A stretch of DNA of 64,000 nt. Origin: Daphnia carinata (taxonomy: Eukaryota > Arthropoda > Branchiopoda > Diplostraca > Daphniidae). Made by a program: the position numbers and the translations under genes. The notes below the pieces were generated by a model. It did no database searches. It saw nothing but the letters and a program-made list of their open reading frames with translations, and was not told the origin of the DNA. The stretch lies in the NCBI RefSeq assembly GCF_022539665.2, contig NC_081334.1, positions 2,232,001 to 2,296,000 of the forward strand, in the 5' to 3' direction. Shown piece after piece: positions 1 to 36,622 of the stretch. The stretch's first letter is position 1; each line of letters starts with the position of its first letter.

Positions 1-839
1 GGCGGCTGGTGCTCAGTCCGGTAAAGTCAGTAAATTAGCTGGAATTGGGTTGGGAACAGGCTTGCTGCGCAACGCCCTACCCGTTGAACCTCGGTAAATT
101 CAAAACCCACAATTTATTATTTTATTTATTCATCATTGTTTTTTTTGTCCTTTTGTCATGCCGTTTTCACAGAAAGCGTTATGTTTATTGTTTCCATGCG
201 CCTGAAGGTCCAGGACTTGATTGTCCGCTTACAGTAGATACGACAGGGTCGTACTTCAGGTAAACCTCCATAGAAACCTTTACTCCATCTGAAGAATACA
301 AAATAAAACTTTCGACAATGCAGACGAGAAGGCCTTGGAGGCCACTACGTAGCTGGAAAATCTCCTATTGCCAATGAAGAACCTGGAGTTTCTAATTTGG
401 ATGTGGATTACACTTTTTTTGATCAGCAAGTTTGGCCAGACGTAGCGCTGCGTGTTCCTGGGTTTGAAAACATAAAGGTATTAAGCTTGATTGGTTATTC
501 ATGTTGTTTGAGTGTTTTTTATTTATTTGTGGAAATATTTCTGATATTATCTGTAACGATGATATTCACTTTTTCCTCCTTTAGCTGAAGAGTGCATGGT
601 CTGGCTATTACGATTATAACACGTTTGATCAGAACGGTATAATCGGAATTCATCCATATCACACCAACTTTTTATTCGCTACCGGTTTCAGCGGTCATGG
701 ATTACAACAAGCGCCTGCTGTTGGAAGGGCTGTAATGGAACTTATTTTGGAGGGCAAGTTCCTCACGATTGATTTGTCTCGTTTTGGATTTGACAGAGTG
801 ATAACGAATCAACCAGTTTTCGAGCAAAACATTGTCTAG
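1..839 (+). CDS. Foxred1: FOXRED1-like FAD-dependent oxidoreductase, 3' part
   Basis: C-terminal part of the FAD-dependent oxidoreductase FOXRED1, a mitochondrial factor needed for complex I assembly. Four exons are visible: 1-93, 173-259, 324-477 and 585-839 (stop TAG 837-839), all with GT-AG borders and matching phases. Readable family motifs are [29 protein letters not shown], the [11 protein letters not shown] stretch and the glycine-rich [13 protein letters not shown] near the C-terminus, which in this DAO-type fold lies at the FAD/substrate site. The N-terminal dinucleotide-binding half lies upstream of the window. The stop is followed by AT-rich DNA without a clear AATAAA. The gene converges on IFT56, with 517 bp between the stops. 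The family call is firm; substrate and mitochondrial location come from the family, not from this sequence. Confidence 0.93.
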
Positions 840-1356
840 TGTAAAATAATAAGTGACTGCATTGCAATTGAAGCACATCCTTTCACTTTATTGATTATTG
901 ATGGAATAATCAGGTATTTTCAGGAACCGCCATGCAAGTTTCAGTTGAATGCAGGTTGCCAATAGCAACCCGCTTTATTATTTACTAGCTTGACATATTC
1001 TCGATGACCGGGCAACTAATCTAAAAACAACGAATAATTTTTTTTAAATCGTCCTAAATGATCAGCTAAAAATATAATGTTAAAAGTTGTGCTTCTTTCG
1101 TCTGAGAACAAAAAAAAGGAAATTCTAGCCGGAGAAGTTCACCAAATAATAGAAAATGTTTTATGAATCAACGTTTCCGTGTATTAGCTACATTGCTAAT
1201 TATGTGGGTCCATCGTTCATAGAGTTCTTTTGATAGGAATTCGAATATGCGAACAATGTTTTTTAGAGTTGGCAGGTAATCATTCATCTGATTTGCAAGA
1301 ACTATAACCTACAACTAGTCCAGAAATGCATCATTTAAACGCCATGGAAGGCTATT
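840..1356. other. Convergent intergenic interval FOXRED1/IFT56
   Basis: 517 bp of AT-rich DNA between two converging stop codons. It must contain both 3' UTRs and polyadenylation sites. No canonical AATAAA stands out on either strand (AATAAT/AATAAG variants only) and no ORF looks coding. Confidence 0.6.
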
Positions 1357-4246
1357 TTACATTTTAACTCGATTTTCTTTTGCCCAATTGGTTATGACTC
1401 TCAAAATATGATCCATCTGGGGGTCAGGAGATCCACGCATTAAATTGACAACTTCACTTAAAGCCTCCCTTCACGTGGGCCAAAGACGAAATGAGAATAT
1501 TATCTTTTCACGAAGAAACTGTATACGAAGAAGATTACCTATGCTCTCGCCCTGCCAAAACCATTTGAAGTAAACCTACGCACGCACCACGTTTTGCAGC
1601 TGCGTGTTCTGGATTCGGATCATATTTGTCCAAAATATCGAACGCTTTTGCTGCCACGTAAAACTGCCCAGTACGGTAACAATCATTAGCCAGTAAGTGA
1701 AGAATTCCTGAGAACAAGAATGAATCCATTTCGTTATTCATAGGAAATTTTCGGCTTTAGATTTACAAACCCAAAGATTCTGCAGATGTTTCCATTCTGG
1801 AGTATATCTCCCAGGCCTGAACAGCTTTGCGGTTCATCACCACTAAGAAACGAAACCGTTTAGTAACGCGGATTTAACTTTTCTTCTGTCTTAATTCGTC
1901 AGATGCTTACGGCATCGTGTTAAACACTCGATATAGTTGTACTCGCTCCGGTACTTTGCGCTCTGGATGGTAACAAGTTCCTCTTCTGCTTCTTTGTAGT
2001 GTCCTAATATTGTTTGCACCTGCAAATGAACACCTTGTTGTGTTATTCAAAAAGAGACAGCAAGGTTAAAATATGAAATATACCTGTGCCAAATTGAACT
2101 TGAAAGTATCGTCATTACTCAGATATGATTTGATTGAATTGAAGTACAACAAGACGTCCTATAAATTTCCGTTTTCAATTTTGTGTTTATCATTTAACAT
2201 ACGAAAGTATTTCTTACTTTACCTCGTATTGACGTTGAAGGAAAAAGGCTGAAGCGACACACTGACGTCCTGTTAAGTGAATGTTTTATCTTTAATTCTC
2301 TTTTCCAATGGTAGTGGCAACAAAGAAATTTGTCGTTACGACACCCACCATCTTACCAGGTATTGTGTCACACTCACTCGCGCTACCTCCAACGAGATGC
2401 AAATATTGGATTGCTGTATCCAAGTACTCTTTCTAAAGCAAAAGAAAAAAAAAAAAAGAAGTGAAAGTTTTTTTTTCTTTTACCGTAACTCATTTCCTTG
2501 ATTGTACTTTACGTTATTTGTTTCCTGTCCAATAAGTGCATACACGATTCCCTTCAAAATGTACTCGGCCGGCAGGCTTGGATTGACGTCTTGCATTAAA
2601 TCGAAAGCTTCCTTTGTTTCATCCTTTTGTGTAGAAAAACAAATTTTATTTTTGTTTCTTCATAAGTTTGGTACTCCTGTACTGTTCCGGGATTTCGTTT
2701 CTATTATAGATTAAGCTCATATAATAAACATACTTGTCGTAAGTAGTAAATGATCAAGTTAAGTTTGGCCTCTGGAATGACGTCAACTAATGGTGGTAGC
2801 ACTTGAAGAGCTCCATCTCCGTTTCGGAAAATGACGAGATTGTGATTCAATAAATCTTTACCGAACGGACAATTGACTTGAGCCTCCTATTTCAATTGAA
2901 ATTGTTATAATAATGAAATTCAGTTTTTTCTGAAAATAAAATGTGAATACACTCACCAACAGCGGACGAATCTCAGATTCGGCGCTGCGGCCATTATACA
3001 GTCGGTAAATGTTGCAAGCTTTCAGATTAATAGCGATTAGCGAATCCGCATTTTTTTGTAGATAAACGGACAGTACTTCTTGAGAAACATCGTAGAAATC
3101 CAGTTTGTAGTAGCACAGGGCAATATCTAAATAAGATAAATTATATCGTTATTCACTGTTGAAGAAAATTCTGTATCGCATCAGTGATGTAGTCATAAAC
3201 TTTTTCGAAATGTTTGTAGTTATCATTGTAATGAAATTGAAACTGTTGTATATTACAGACATGAAGGGCCATGAGATCCTTGTTTTGTAAAACAAGTCGC
3301 TTGTAGATGTCGATTGCTTCTTGGTAGTTGGTGCGTAAAAAGTGAACAGCCGCCAAAGACAGTTGGTCTTCAGCAACATCACGTAGTTGCCTATGGAACT
3401 CTAAGACGCTTACTTCATCACCGGTTTTGTGAGCCAAATGAAACGAAAGTCTAACCTAATTTTCCAACAATAGCTTACACTTTTAGGCAAATAAAAGCTA
3501 GAGAATGTGAGGCATGGATAAATCGAAAATTAGTCGAAAAATCTTTTACCTGCAATGGACATTTTGGTGATTTGAGAACTAATTCGCGCGATTCTTGATA
3601 CATCCCTAAATAGAAATAGCAGCAAGCGGCGTAAAGCGGGTTGTTCATTGCCTCGTACTGCAAAAGGGCCTGCTTGTAGTTGCCACGATGAAATTCGCAG
3701 TATACTAACCACAAATCTGTTTCCGTGCTAGCATTTTCGTTTAGTTTTTGATACTTTGACAAATTGTATCGCCATTTTAGCGTTCCGTCGTTTTAGTCAA
3801 AATCATAAAACAGAATTTCATCAGTTTACCTCTAATAGAGTAATAGCTCCTTGGAAATCCCTGTGTTTTGACACACAAAAATAAAATACCAATAACATTA
3901 GTTTGATTGATTAAGTTTTTCGTTATGGTAAGTCTTAAAAACTAAAATATTTCCTTCATTGCCATTCATTTCTGATTGAAACTAAAACAAAATATTTTCT
4001 TTCAATAGATTCTACCAGCTTTAGTTTTCCAAAGAAATACAGTTTTCCGTACCGATTTTCGATGAATTTAGTGACTGATGGCACTTCCTGAGGTGACACT
4101 GCCATTCGTTGGGCTTTGGTAATTTCACTTAGATTCACTAAGGAATGGTTGTTGTTACTTGCTGCAGGTTTTGTTCGTGACAGCAGCTAAACAATTGGCA
4201 AATGAATAAAAATAAAATTGCATTTCATTTTCTAAAAGCTTACCAT
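1357..4246 (-). CDS. Ift56: Intraflagellar transport protein 56 (TTC26/DYF-13), complete
   Basis: Tetratricopeptide-repeat subunit of the IFT-B complex, which carries cargo to growing cilia. Fifteen exons join in frame to a 554-residue protein, the length I recall for the vertebrate orthologue: 4246-4244, 4186-4053, 3860-3830, 3753-3550, 3455-3257, 3126-2957, 2886-2734, 2623-2513, 2432-2357, 2269-2223, 2158-2084, 2019-1911, 1842-1771, 1707-1539 and 1468-1357. Hallmarks are MLLSRTKPA at the N-terminus, [64 protein letters not shown] and the C-terminal [10 protein letters not shown]. Exon 1 contributes only the ATG, which is split from codon 2 by an intron. No ORF longer than about 100 codons exists here, so an ORF scan alone misses the gene. 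In arthropods, cilia occur mainly in sensory neurons, so expression there is likely (inference). Confidence 0.97.
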
Positions 4247-4873
4247 TTTCTTTCTCGTTTTCGATTCGCCTTCTAGTAAAATGTTCTGTTATTGAATAGT
4301 TTTCTGGTTTTTGTTGTGATTGCGCCAAACAAATTGAAAAAGCGCAGGGATAGGTTGCTAGGCAACTACAAGGCTCAACAGTATCATACGTAGAGATGTA
4401 TAGACCAGACTGGTTATTCACTATCGAAGTATCATAGATTTTACGAATAGGACGCCATCTGTTGGGAAAGGATGGCATGATACTTAAATGAAAATGGAAT
4501 TTTAAATAGATCTAACCACTAATAGTTTTGACGCAAATATGGCGTTCTATTCAAAGAAAACATATGCAAACCAATGTCTGCAATATTATTCGAAGACAGT
4601 AAAGCAAAAATCCATATGCTACCATTGCCACTCTGTATATCCCTTCTGCCATGGAAGCCAGTTGAATTTCTGAAGCGAAATAAAAGCCTAATAATATTGA
4701 AAACAGCTATTGGTCAATCCGCCTTGTTTTCAATAAGAGGAAACGACATTTACGGAAAATCAAATCAAAAGCAGATGGCAGGTAAGTAGCAGATGAAATA
4801 AAATATTTGTCAACACGTGACAACCCTGTATTCTGCTTTTTTTTTTTCTCTAGAGGTTTTGCTTGCACCCAGT
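4247..4873. promoter_or_regulatory. Divergent promoter interval IFT56/RpL38
   Basis: Head-to-head intergenic space. A CAGATGGCG box (minus strand, about 4449-4457) lies roughly 200 bp upstream of the IFT56 start codon; the same box is arrayed further right in the window. A strong CAG|GTAAGT donor at 4781/4782 could end an alternative RpL38 leader exon. No TATA box is evident. Confidence 0.4.
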
Positions 4874-4901
4874 CTTTTTCACGTGAAACCGTTTGGGAAA
4901 A
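4874..4901 (+). promoter_or_regulatory. Candidate RpL38 start site with 5'-TOP tract and short leader exon
   Basis: The sequence AGTCTTTTTC at 4871-4880 looks like a terminal oligopyrimidine start (C at 4874 followed by pyrimidines), as expected for ribosomal protein mRNAs under growth-dependent translational control. About 28 bp later AAAA|GTAAGT (4901/4902) is a good donor. The matching acceptor is TTTTAACAG just before 5067, giving a short untranslated first exon joined to the exon that carries the start codon. This is inference from sequence only. Confidence 0.42.
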
Positions 4902-5112
4902 GTAAGTCGTTGCTTAGTTTGTTTCATCTCTTTTTATCTGTCTTCATCTCATCTTTGGTACAACAAATTCACTCACCAAATTATATATTCGATGACAAAT
5001 TTTTCGATGTCATTTTAAAGGAATATTGTGTTCTATCCCAACATAATTCTTATTTTATTTTAACAGGGCAGAGACTTGTCACCAAGTCAGTTCATACTAT
5101 CAACCTCCCAAA

Positions 5113-5498
5113 ATGGTAAGTTAGAAAATATATATGCTTCTTTAATCTGTATTACGTGAAAGAATTTAACGTATGCGTGACATGATGCTGAAGCCAACAT
5201 TCAATTGTTTTTGTTCCATCTTTTTAGCCCAAACAAATCATGGAGATCAAAGACTTCTTGTTGAAGGCCCGAAGGAAGGATGCCAAGTCTGTCAAGATAA
5301 AGAAGAATGCTGAGAACACCAAATTTAAAGTGCGCTGCTCGCGGTTTCTTTACACCTTGGTCATCACTGACAAAGAGAAGGCCGAGAAGTTGAAGCAATC
5401 ACTCCCTCCTGGTAAGAATTGTAATCCAAACATGTTCACTACTGAAATTGACAACTATTGATTTAATTTTAGGTCTTCAGGTCAAGGAACTCAAGTGA
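5113..5498 (+). CDS. RpL38: 60S ribosomal protein L38, complete
   Basis: Ribosomal protein eL38 of the large subunit. The coding exons are 5113-5115 (ATG only), 5228-5411 and 5473-5498 (stop TGA 5496-5498), giving 70 residues, the normal length. The reading starts [13 protein letters not shown] and includes [22 protein letters not shown] and [19 protein letters not shown] before the C-terminal VKELK, nearly invariant in animals. The ATG is separated from codon 2 by an intron, a layout common in ribosomal protein genes. AATAAA at 5521-5526 lies 23 bp after the stop. The upstream acceptor at 5065-5066 shows that the leader is also spliced. Confidence 0.98.
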
Positions 5499-5520
5499 TT
5501 CTCATATTTGTTGGAAGATC

Positions 5521-5526
5521 AATAAA
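5521..5526 (+). terminator. RpL38 polyadenylation signal
   Basis: Canonical AATAAA 23 bp downstream of the RpL38 stop codon. Confidence 0.75.
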
Positions 5527-6233
5527 TAAGAGGTTTCTCACAGTCGTTTTAGTATGATTACTTCTTTCATCGTACCCAAAGTGGTCTAGTTAATTGAGAT
5601 GGTTCCCGCTGAAGTTTATCTCAAGCTTAACTGGCAGAACAATTTGCTCAAATAGCAATAATAGTTGAAACAAGTGTCGAACACTTAGTAAATCTCACCA
5701 TCGTCTAGAAAAAAAAAGGCTTGCAAAACAATGGAATGCATGAAAAATATTTTCAGGGTTTTAATTGAACTAACATTCAGAGGTATTAACTATGGCTCAT
5801 CGTAAAATAACCTTAATGTGCTAATTGCTGTGTGCACAAGTTAAACTATCAGTTTGGTGCTATTTGAAAACCTCTCGACTTGAATCCTACTGATAAACAA
5901 GTTATGGTTTAGGTTTGATATTGTAATTCCCAACCTAGGTTATATATCAATTGTCGCCTGTTCAAAGAGTTTTACTGTGACAAAGGAAGTTTGGTATAAA
6001 TGCAAAGTTTACATTGCTCATAAGTAAGCTTTTTATTTTGTAAAATACGTTGTATTGTTTATTCTGATAAATTCGGTTTGCTTACAAAGATGAAAAAAGT
6101 AGACTGCCTCGCATCTCGTTAGCTCTATATTGTATTTCTTAAGTAAATCACCAGACGACAAAGTTAAAGAAATTTACGTCAAAACGGGTGTATTACCATT
6201 TAGGCCCATTGTTATATAATCTATTTAAATAAA
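5527..6233. other. Convergent intergenic interval RpL38/TMCO1
   Basis: About 700 bp of AT-rich DNA between two converging genes. It holds the TMCO1 3' UTR on the minus strand. No further ORF, repeat or RNA gene recognised. Confidence 0.6.
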
Positions 6234-7062
6234 TCATTTTAATGTTGGTGGTTGTTGTCCAAACAAGCCTCCACTTTGTTTACTTGCAGCTCTGGAAGGT
6301 GCAAATCCAAGAAGTTTTTGGATATTTTGCCTAATGGACATGGTGCATCTAATAGCAAAACAAATCAAGATATATGACTTTTCTTGCCATTAAAACCTAT
6401 TATACTTACAATATGTAAAGGAAAATAAAGCTGCAGTCAGTGTAATCCTCTCCAGATAAATTCCTGTGAGAGAGCCCTTGCACCCATGAGATTGGTGTGA
6501 AGGGTAATTTAGCAACAACTCTACCATCAAATCTGAAACGCAAAAATATTTTGATTAATTAGATGGATGGTTCTATGATGAAAGCAACACATTTTCACAG
6601 CTTTTGGTTACATAGAGTTAAACATTCCCAGAAGAGCTGTAAATGCAAAACCAATAGCCAGCATTGATTTCATTTTCACCAAAGACAGATCACGGTTGTT
6701 GTTTTTCAGTTTCTCTTCTTCCCTGTCAATTTTTTTTTTGAATCCCTTGTCCAAAGCATCAGAATGGGTTTCTTTGATTTTTTCAACTAAGCAAAATACA
6801 GAAGTGCAAATTAATAGTGAATTGACTTCCTGCATTTTTTCATGAGTTGAACAGCTTACGTTTTTTGCTCTGCCTATCTATCTCAGCCTTCAGCCTTTGG
6901 TATTTTTCCGTTTTGTAGACTAAAAGCCAAGTAACGCCTGAAGTAATGAACAACAAGTATTTCAGGTCACGATAAAGTTAAACTCACAGATGAATCTATA
7001 CCTTCGCCTAAAAGGGCGGTGAAAACTGATATTCCAACAATTAAAAGAGTGTCGGCCCACAT
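6234..7062 (-). CDS. Tmco1: Transmembrane and coiled-coil domain protein 1 (TMCO1), complete
   Basis: ER membrane protein of the Oxa1/YidC-GET1-EMC3 group, described as a calcium load-activated channel and as a component of ER translocon complexes for multipass proteins. Five exons (7062-7002, 6937-6860, 6786-6612, 6532-6410, 6348-6234) join in frame to 183 residues against about 188 in human. Seen in order: MWADTLLIV first membrane segment, TWLLVYKTEKYQRLKAE leading into a basic coiled coil, EEEKLKNNNRDLSLVKMKSM, a second hydrophobic segment FAFTALLGMFNSIFDGRVVA, then DCSFIFLYILCTMSIRQNIQ. The tail is GGLFGQQPP. The third exon runs into its intron as an apparent ATG, but splicing recodes that position to isoleucine. 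Confidence 0.97.
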
Positions 7063-8617
7063 CTTGGAAAGAGTATTAAGGTAATTGCAACTTGATTGTT
7101 CTGGACAGCAATTTTCTTCAACAGCACTTTGTCCAGCAGCGTTAATTAGATTTGCCGATTGCCTGATGCCGGCGTTGATGTCCAGTTAAAGGGATTAGCA
7201 GTCGATGTTGACTTTCCAACGGAGCTAGCCATCTAGCGGCTGTTAATATTGACACTACCAAGAAGTGCGCGATTGACACGAGCAGACAGTTAAAAAATAA
7301 AAAATTCTTTCACATTACTTTGGAAGATTGATTTAGACTAGAGTTGGTCATAAAGTAACTTCATTTAGTGTTCTGTTGAAAATCAGTTTCAAAATCGGCA
7401 TCTCAGTTCATTTCCAGGTTCGTTTATTATGTTGTTTATTATATTTTCTTTTTTTTGTTTTCTTGTGACGTTTTCTCATAAAACCGGAACAAATGAAACG
7501 CAAATGGAATGAAGAATGAGGGCTGCGTACTGGTTAGGCGATAGAGATATTCCAAGCACATAACCAAGTTTGTACTCTGGGTTGTGTTACCACGTGCTGA
7601 ATTTTACCGAACCGCAATGGCAGAGCATCTATAGCTTATCTATATGGCTCCTCTATGTAAGTTGAGTTGTTGTTCATTATCAGGCAAACACACACTTGGC
7701 TGGGGGGGACAATCTAGATAGGAAATGATCCCGTTGTTGCAATGACTTGGATGTTATGGCACTGTCATGGCAATGATTTTTTATCAGACAATGTGTTGCT
7801 GTGTTTACAGCAGCAACATGCAAAACGTACACCACTTTGTGAAATCTGATGGGACACAATGTAAATTGTAGACAAAGAATTGTTCCACAATCTTTGTTTG
7901 GTCTCTGCCACTTTTTTGGAGCCCTAGTAGTATTACGTGCCACAGAACATGTACCTGTAAAACAACATCAAGCCAGTAGAAGAGAAATAAGTTGGAAGAG
8001 TTGGTATGAGGAAGGTAGTTTTGCCTCCCTCCAGAGAGGAAGTTAGACCAACTGACTTTTTCATTTCGTACCCGAGTCGGTGGTGGGTCCACTTGGCAGC
8101 GGTATCACATTTAATGCTCTCCTCTCAACCGCGAAGTAGCGTCTCGTTATTCGTCTAGCACGACAAGTCTAATACCGATTTCGAGGCTAGAGTTCTATTC
8201 GGAATTGGGCGCCCTTTCCAGTCCAGTCCACTCAATTCCACTGGTTCTCGTTGCACTTCAATTTGTATGTATCGACCCTTCTGTCGAATTGTGCCATCGA
8301 TCTCAACCATCCGTGACTATCCTATCCCTGGCAATTTAATCAACTTCGTCTTCATTTGGTATTGGGTAGAATTGCCACAATAGCACACACTTATATGACG
8401 ATGGCGTTGAACGATCTGCTTGGCTGCTGTTCAAACATTGATTACTTATAACCCATTTCCAGGCGTCCAACAAATTGTGTACGAGATGTGGCCAATCAAA
8501 TGATTCGTGGAATTATTGACAAAGAGAAAGTGGACACTACGTAATCTTATCGAGATAAATGTCGCATTCCTTGTTGGCTTAACTGGAACACGATTGTACT
8601 GGGCCCACTCGGATCTT

Positions 8618-8618
8618 G

Positions 8619-8655
<37 letters not shown>

Positions 8656-8709
8656 CTGTTTGCGTTACGTGCGTGTGTGTGTGTGCGCGCGCGCGCGCAA
8701 GCACACACA
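8618..8709. repeat. Compound CT/GT/CG microsatellite
   Basis: (CT)n followed by (GT)n, a short spacer with a second (GT)n, then alternating CG and (CA)n. The alternating purine-pyrimidine part could adopt Z-DNA (inference). Confidence 0.9.
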
Positions 8710-9068
8710 GACATCCGGCTTTATAGGTTGCCATTTCCTATTCTCATGTTGCCTTGGCTTTTCCCTGTCTCTGCCCAGTTGCACGACATCTAGAAAGATA
8801 TTAAGTATACGTGGCTGGCGTCTCACTTTGCTGAATCAATCAGAGCCCATTTGTCATTCAAAACTTGCCTGCTTTGCTTTTTACATGATTTGCAGGATAT
8901 ATCTATATAAAAAAGGGAATAGGAAATGGAAAACTGTAAAAGACATTGTTGGACTGCTGCGTCGTTCAGTCAAAGGGGGGGGGGGGTAGGGTCATCGGAA
9001 TTGAGTTTTCTCCGACCGGTTTGCCAACGATCAATACCTTCCAGACCCCCCCCTCTCCTTTCTCCTTC

Positions 9069-9069
<1 letters not shown>

Positions 9070-9100
<31 letters not shown>
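9070..9100. repeat. Poly-C tract, 31 bp
   Basis: Uninterrupted run of C preceded by a C-rich segment. One of many mononucleotide tracts inside the mtd locus. Confidence 0.9.
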
Positions 9101-10380
9101 ATACGCACATAAAGAGACCCACATTGGAGTATGTGTCGATCAAGGCCCTGTTGACGTTCCAGAATCACATCCAGATTGTCGGGGAGTCTGGCGAACTCTT
9201 CTTTCATCGTCTATAGGAACAAAGAAAAGAACGAAGATGTTGTCTTCGTCTGTCGATAATTTCAAAAAACAAAAACGAATGCAGGGGTTTATTTTTGTAT
9301 CCTTTCAAGCTCGTTATTTCGGACTAAAGGGAATATCATTGATTACCGTCAATGTCGTCGTTTGTTTTTGTTGATCAATGTTTTTTTTTTTTTGTGTGTG
9401 TGTGTTGTTGTTTTATTTGTATGGCTGGTTTGTTTGTTGTGATGGTGCGTGACCAGCCATGTCTGGAGAAGAAGGTGGGGTAAGGGGGGTGGGGTGGATT
9501 TAGGTGAAGCCGGATCGGAGGATTCCCGATCGGTTGATATCCTGACATTGGCTGTGCTAGGAGCCGTTGTCTTTTACGGCGAGGAGGGGGGGGGGGGGGT
9601 AACAAAACTGGCAGCGAAGGAACACGAAAAAGAAGTAGGAGGAGTAGCAAATGGGGTGGCAAAAGAGAGGCGGGAGCAGGTGATGCGCTTGCGTTCTCTT
9701 ACGCTCTCCGTGCGGGATGTTACATACTAGCACGCTAGGACGAATAAAATCCTCAGGACGGATGTCAACATCGTACCTGTACTCTCCGGGAAGCCATCGT
9801 CGTCGGATTGCTCTTTATTTTTTTATTTTCTGTTTGGGTTTCGTCTTACGTCGTTTCAGTTGTTCAGCGTCTCGAGACCGAAGGCGAACAAGAAGAAACA
9901 TTTTTTGATTTGATTTGATTCGATTTTTTTTAAAGATCCATTTCTATTTATTTAAGGCTACATGTAAAGGTAGGCAGTCGACTCAAAAACGCGAAATCCT
10001 TCCGTCTATCACTGTTGAATTGGTTTAGTTTTTTTTTTTCAAAATCTATGCGTGATGTCGTTAAAGGGCTGGAATGCCTGTTGAGTTTAAAATGAAAATC
10101 CATTTACGTGATCCATCAAACGTACAGACAGGACAATTCGTTGGCTCTTTAATCTGTTTTCATGTTGTCAACGTCAACGAACTAATTTATCGTTTTCTTT
10201 TGTGTAACCCAATTTTCTTGTAGAAAGCCTGGTAGCTGGATCGAATGGGTATTCCAAGTGGATTGGAGGCGCGCGGAAGAACAGAGGTGTAAAGGAAGTT
10301 GGGCGTCGGAGGTGTCGAACGACAAACGGAGACCATTTTTGCCGTGTGTTTTTGTGTGTGCAACAAAGGCCCCAGACGTC

Positions 10381-34970
<24,590 letters not shown>

Positions 34971-36622
34971 AAGGCGTTCACTTGGTTGTTGATTGTACTC
35001 TTAAATCTCTCTCTCTCTCTCTCTTTCTCTCTCTGTCTCTATCTATCTGTTCTCACTCACACACTCACAGACATACACACATACACACACACTCATCCCT
35101 CACGTAAACACCAATGTAACACAAGACCTTCCCCGTTTGTTTTTGAATTCCCTTCCCCTTTCTACCTCCTCCCTTTATCTGCCCCACCTTCCGTAACCTG
35201 CATCACTTATCCCTCGCGCCAAAATAAATATCTTAGCTCTATATATATATATATTCTAACCAATGATAGAAGAAGAAAAAACAAAAAAAGAAAAACAAAG
35301 AAAAAAAAAAAGAAAAAGCACATCAAGATATTTATCTTGTATTGTTGTTCGTTAGTGAGAGCGGTTTCGTTGCGATTCGCTCTGTACGTCATTTTTTTTT
35401 AAGAAACCGTGTGCGTGTTAATAAATACAGCTCTAGAATGAGAGCCGAATCGGCGCCCAACCTGCCCGTCTTTTTTTTTTTTTTTTATTTCTTTTTTTGT
35501 ACAGATGACATTCTAACATAAAACTTCCTTCTTTCCACCCTCTTTATCTCAATTCTTTTCTTTTTGACGGGCTAAAAACAGAAAGGGTTGGGTCCGTCTA
35601 AAAGAAAAGTGAAACCCCTCCTCAACTTCCAACGTCCATCAAAAACAGGTTGTTCTACCTTTATTTACACGTTATTAGATTTGTTTTCCCAGTTGATGCG
35701 ATTGGCAAAGTGAAACAAGAAAAACAGAGATTGAAAAATCATTTTGCATCCGCAGCCCGTAACCTTGTAGCCGGCCACAAAGTATGCATCCCCCATCGAA
35801 ACAGTGTTGAGAAACAAAAGAAACGAGGCGTTGAAACAAACAAAAAAAAAAAGGTCGTTGTTGGTATAATGTTGATGTCATCTAATTGTTTGGTTGCGTA
35901 TATATATATATCTCTTCTGTATAAGCAATACACACACAACATGGCTTTCACAATCAAAACATGGGCTTATCTTCGATTTCGAAATGTAGGCAACGTGAGA
36001 TCGACTTGCGTGAGGCCATGTGTCATAATTAAAAACTGTTATCTTTTGACTGGTGCCCCCGTTAAGCCTTTCACACTAGCATGTTTTATTGAGTTGTTGA
36101 CAACATTTTAGACGATAGGCGCAATGGTTAAGACGACAATGATACGTTATACGACGGTGCTTATAGGCTGGCCGTAAAATAAAAAGGCTCAAGTTGTAGC
36201 CATATTTGTATTGGCATTGGATTAAGATATTTTGAAAGAAAAGGTAAACTGACGTGCAATATATTCTTGTCATATCTGAATGACGCAAATAATTTAATCC
36301 TCAATAACCAATATTTTTATATACTTTTGACGCACATCAAATCATTGATATCTGTTCACGTGTTCTTACCGTGGGGGGCCCTCAGTTTGAACGGCAAGGA
36401 CAACAAACTCTATCACCCACATGGCAAGTTGATCGCGTTCATCGAAGATAAAGATCAACAAATGGATTAGCTGGATTTAGGTGCGTATGTACAGTATCGA
36501 TTGCAATTGATTGTTTGAAGTTGGCCGAGTACGAGCGTCATATATACATTCACCGGTACAAAGTCACAACAACGTCGTTGCGCACACCTTGCCGGTCAGG
36601 TAAAATTACAATTTCATGAACC
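34971..36622. other. mtd 3' UTR and downstream interval
   Basis: Contains CT/CA-rich 3' UTR sequence, AATAAA at 35223-35228 and AATAAA at 35420-35425 (candidate cleavage signals), then AT-rich DNA. ORFs at 35650-36111 and 36267-36470 show no recognisable family or splice support. Confidence 0.5.

Larger units (their letters stand above)
7063..10380. other. Region upstream of the mtd first exons
   Basis: Divergent space between TMCO1 and mtd. 7063-7260 is the TMCO1 leader/promoter side. 8100-8500 has balanced composition and an acceptor-like TTTCCAG at 8455-8461, so a non-coding leader exon of mtd is possible but unproven. From 8.6 kb onward the DNA turns into microsatellites and homopolymers. 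ORFs at 8507-9374 are microsatellite read-through, not genes. Confidence 0.5.

Noticed and set aside
8507-9374. Plus-strand ORFs of 96-160 codons
   Set aside because: Read-through of CT/GT and poly-C tracts, with no conserved content.
36267-36470. ORF ending in a charged, protein-like segment (HPHGKLIAFIEDKDQQMD)
   Set aside because: Coding-looking tail, but no start context, acceptor or partner exon; could be a relic.
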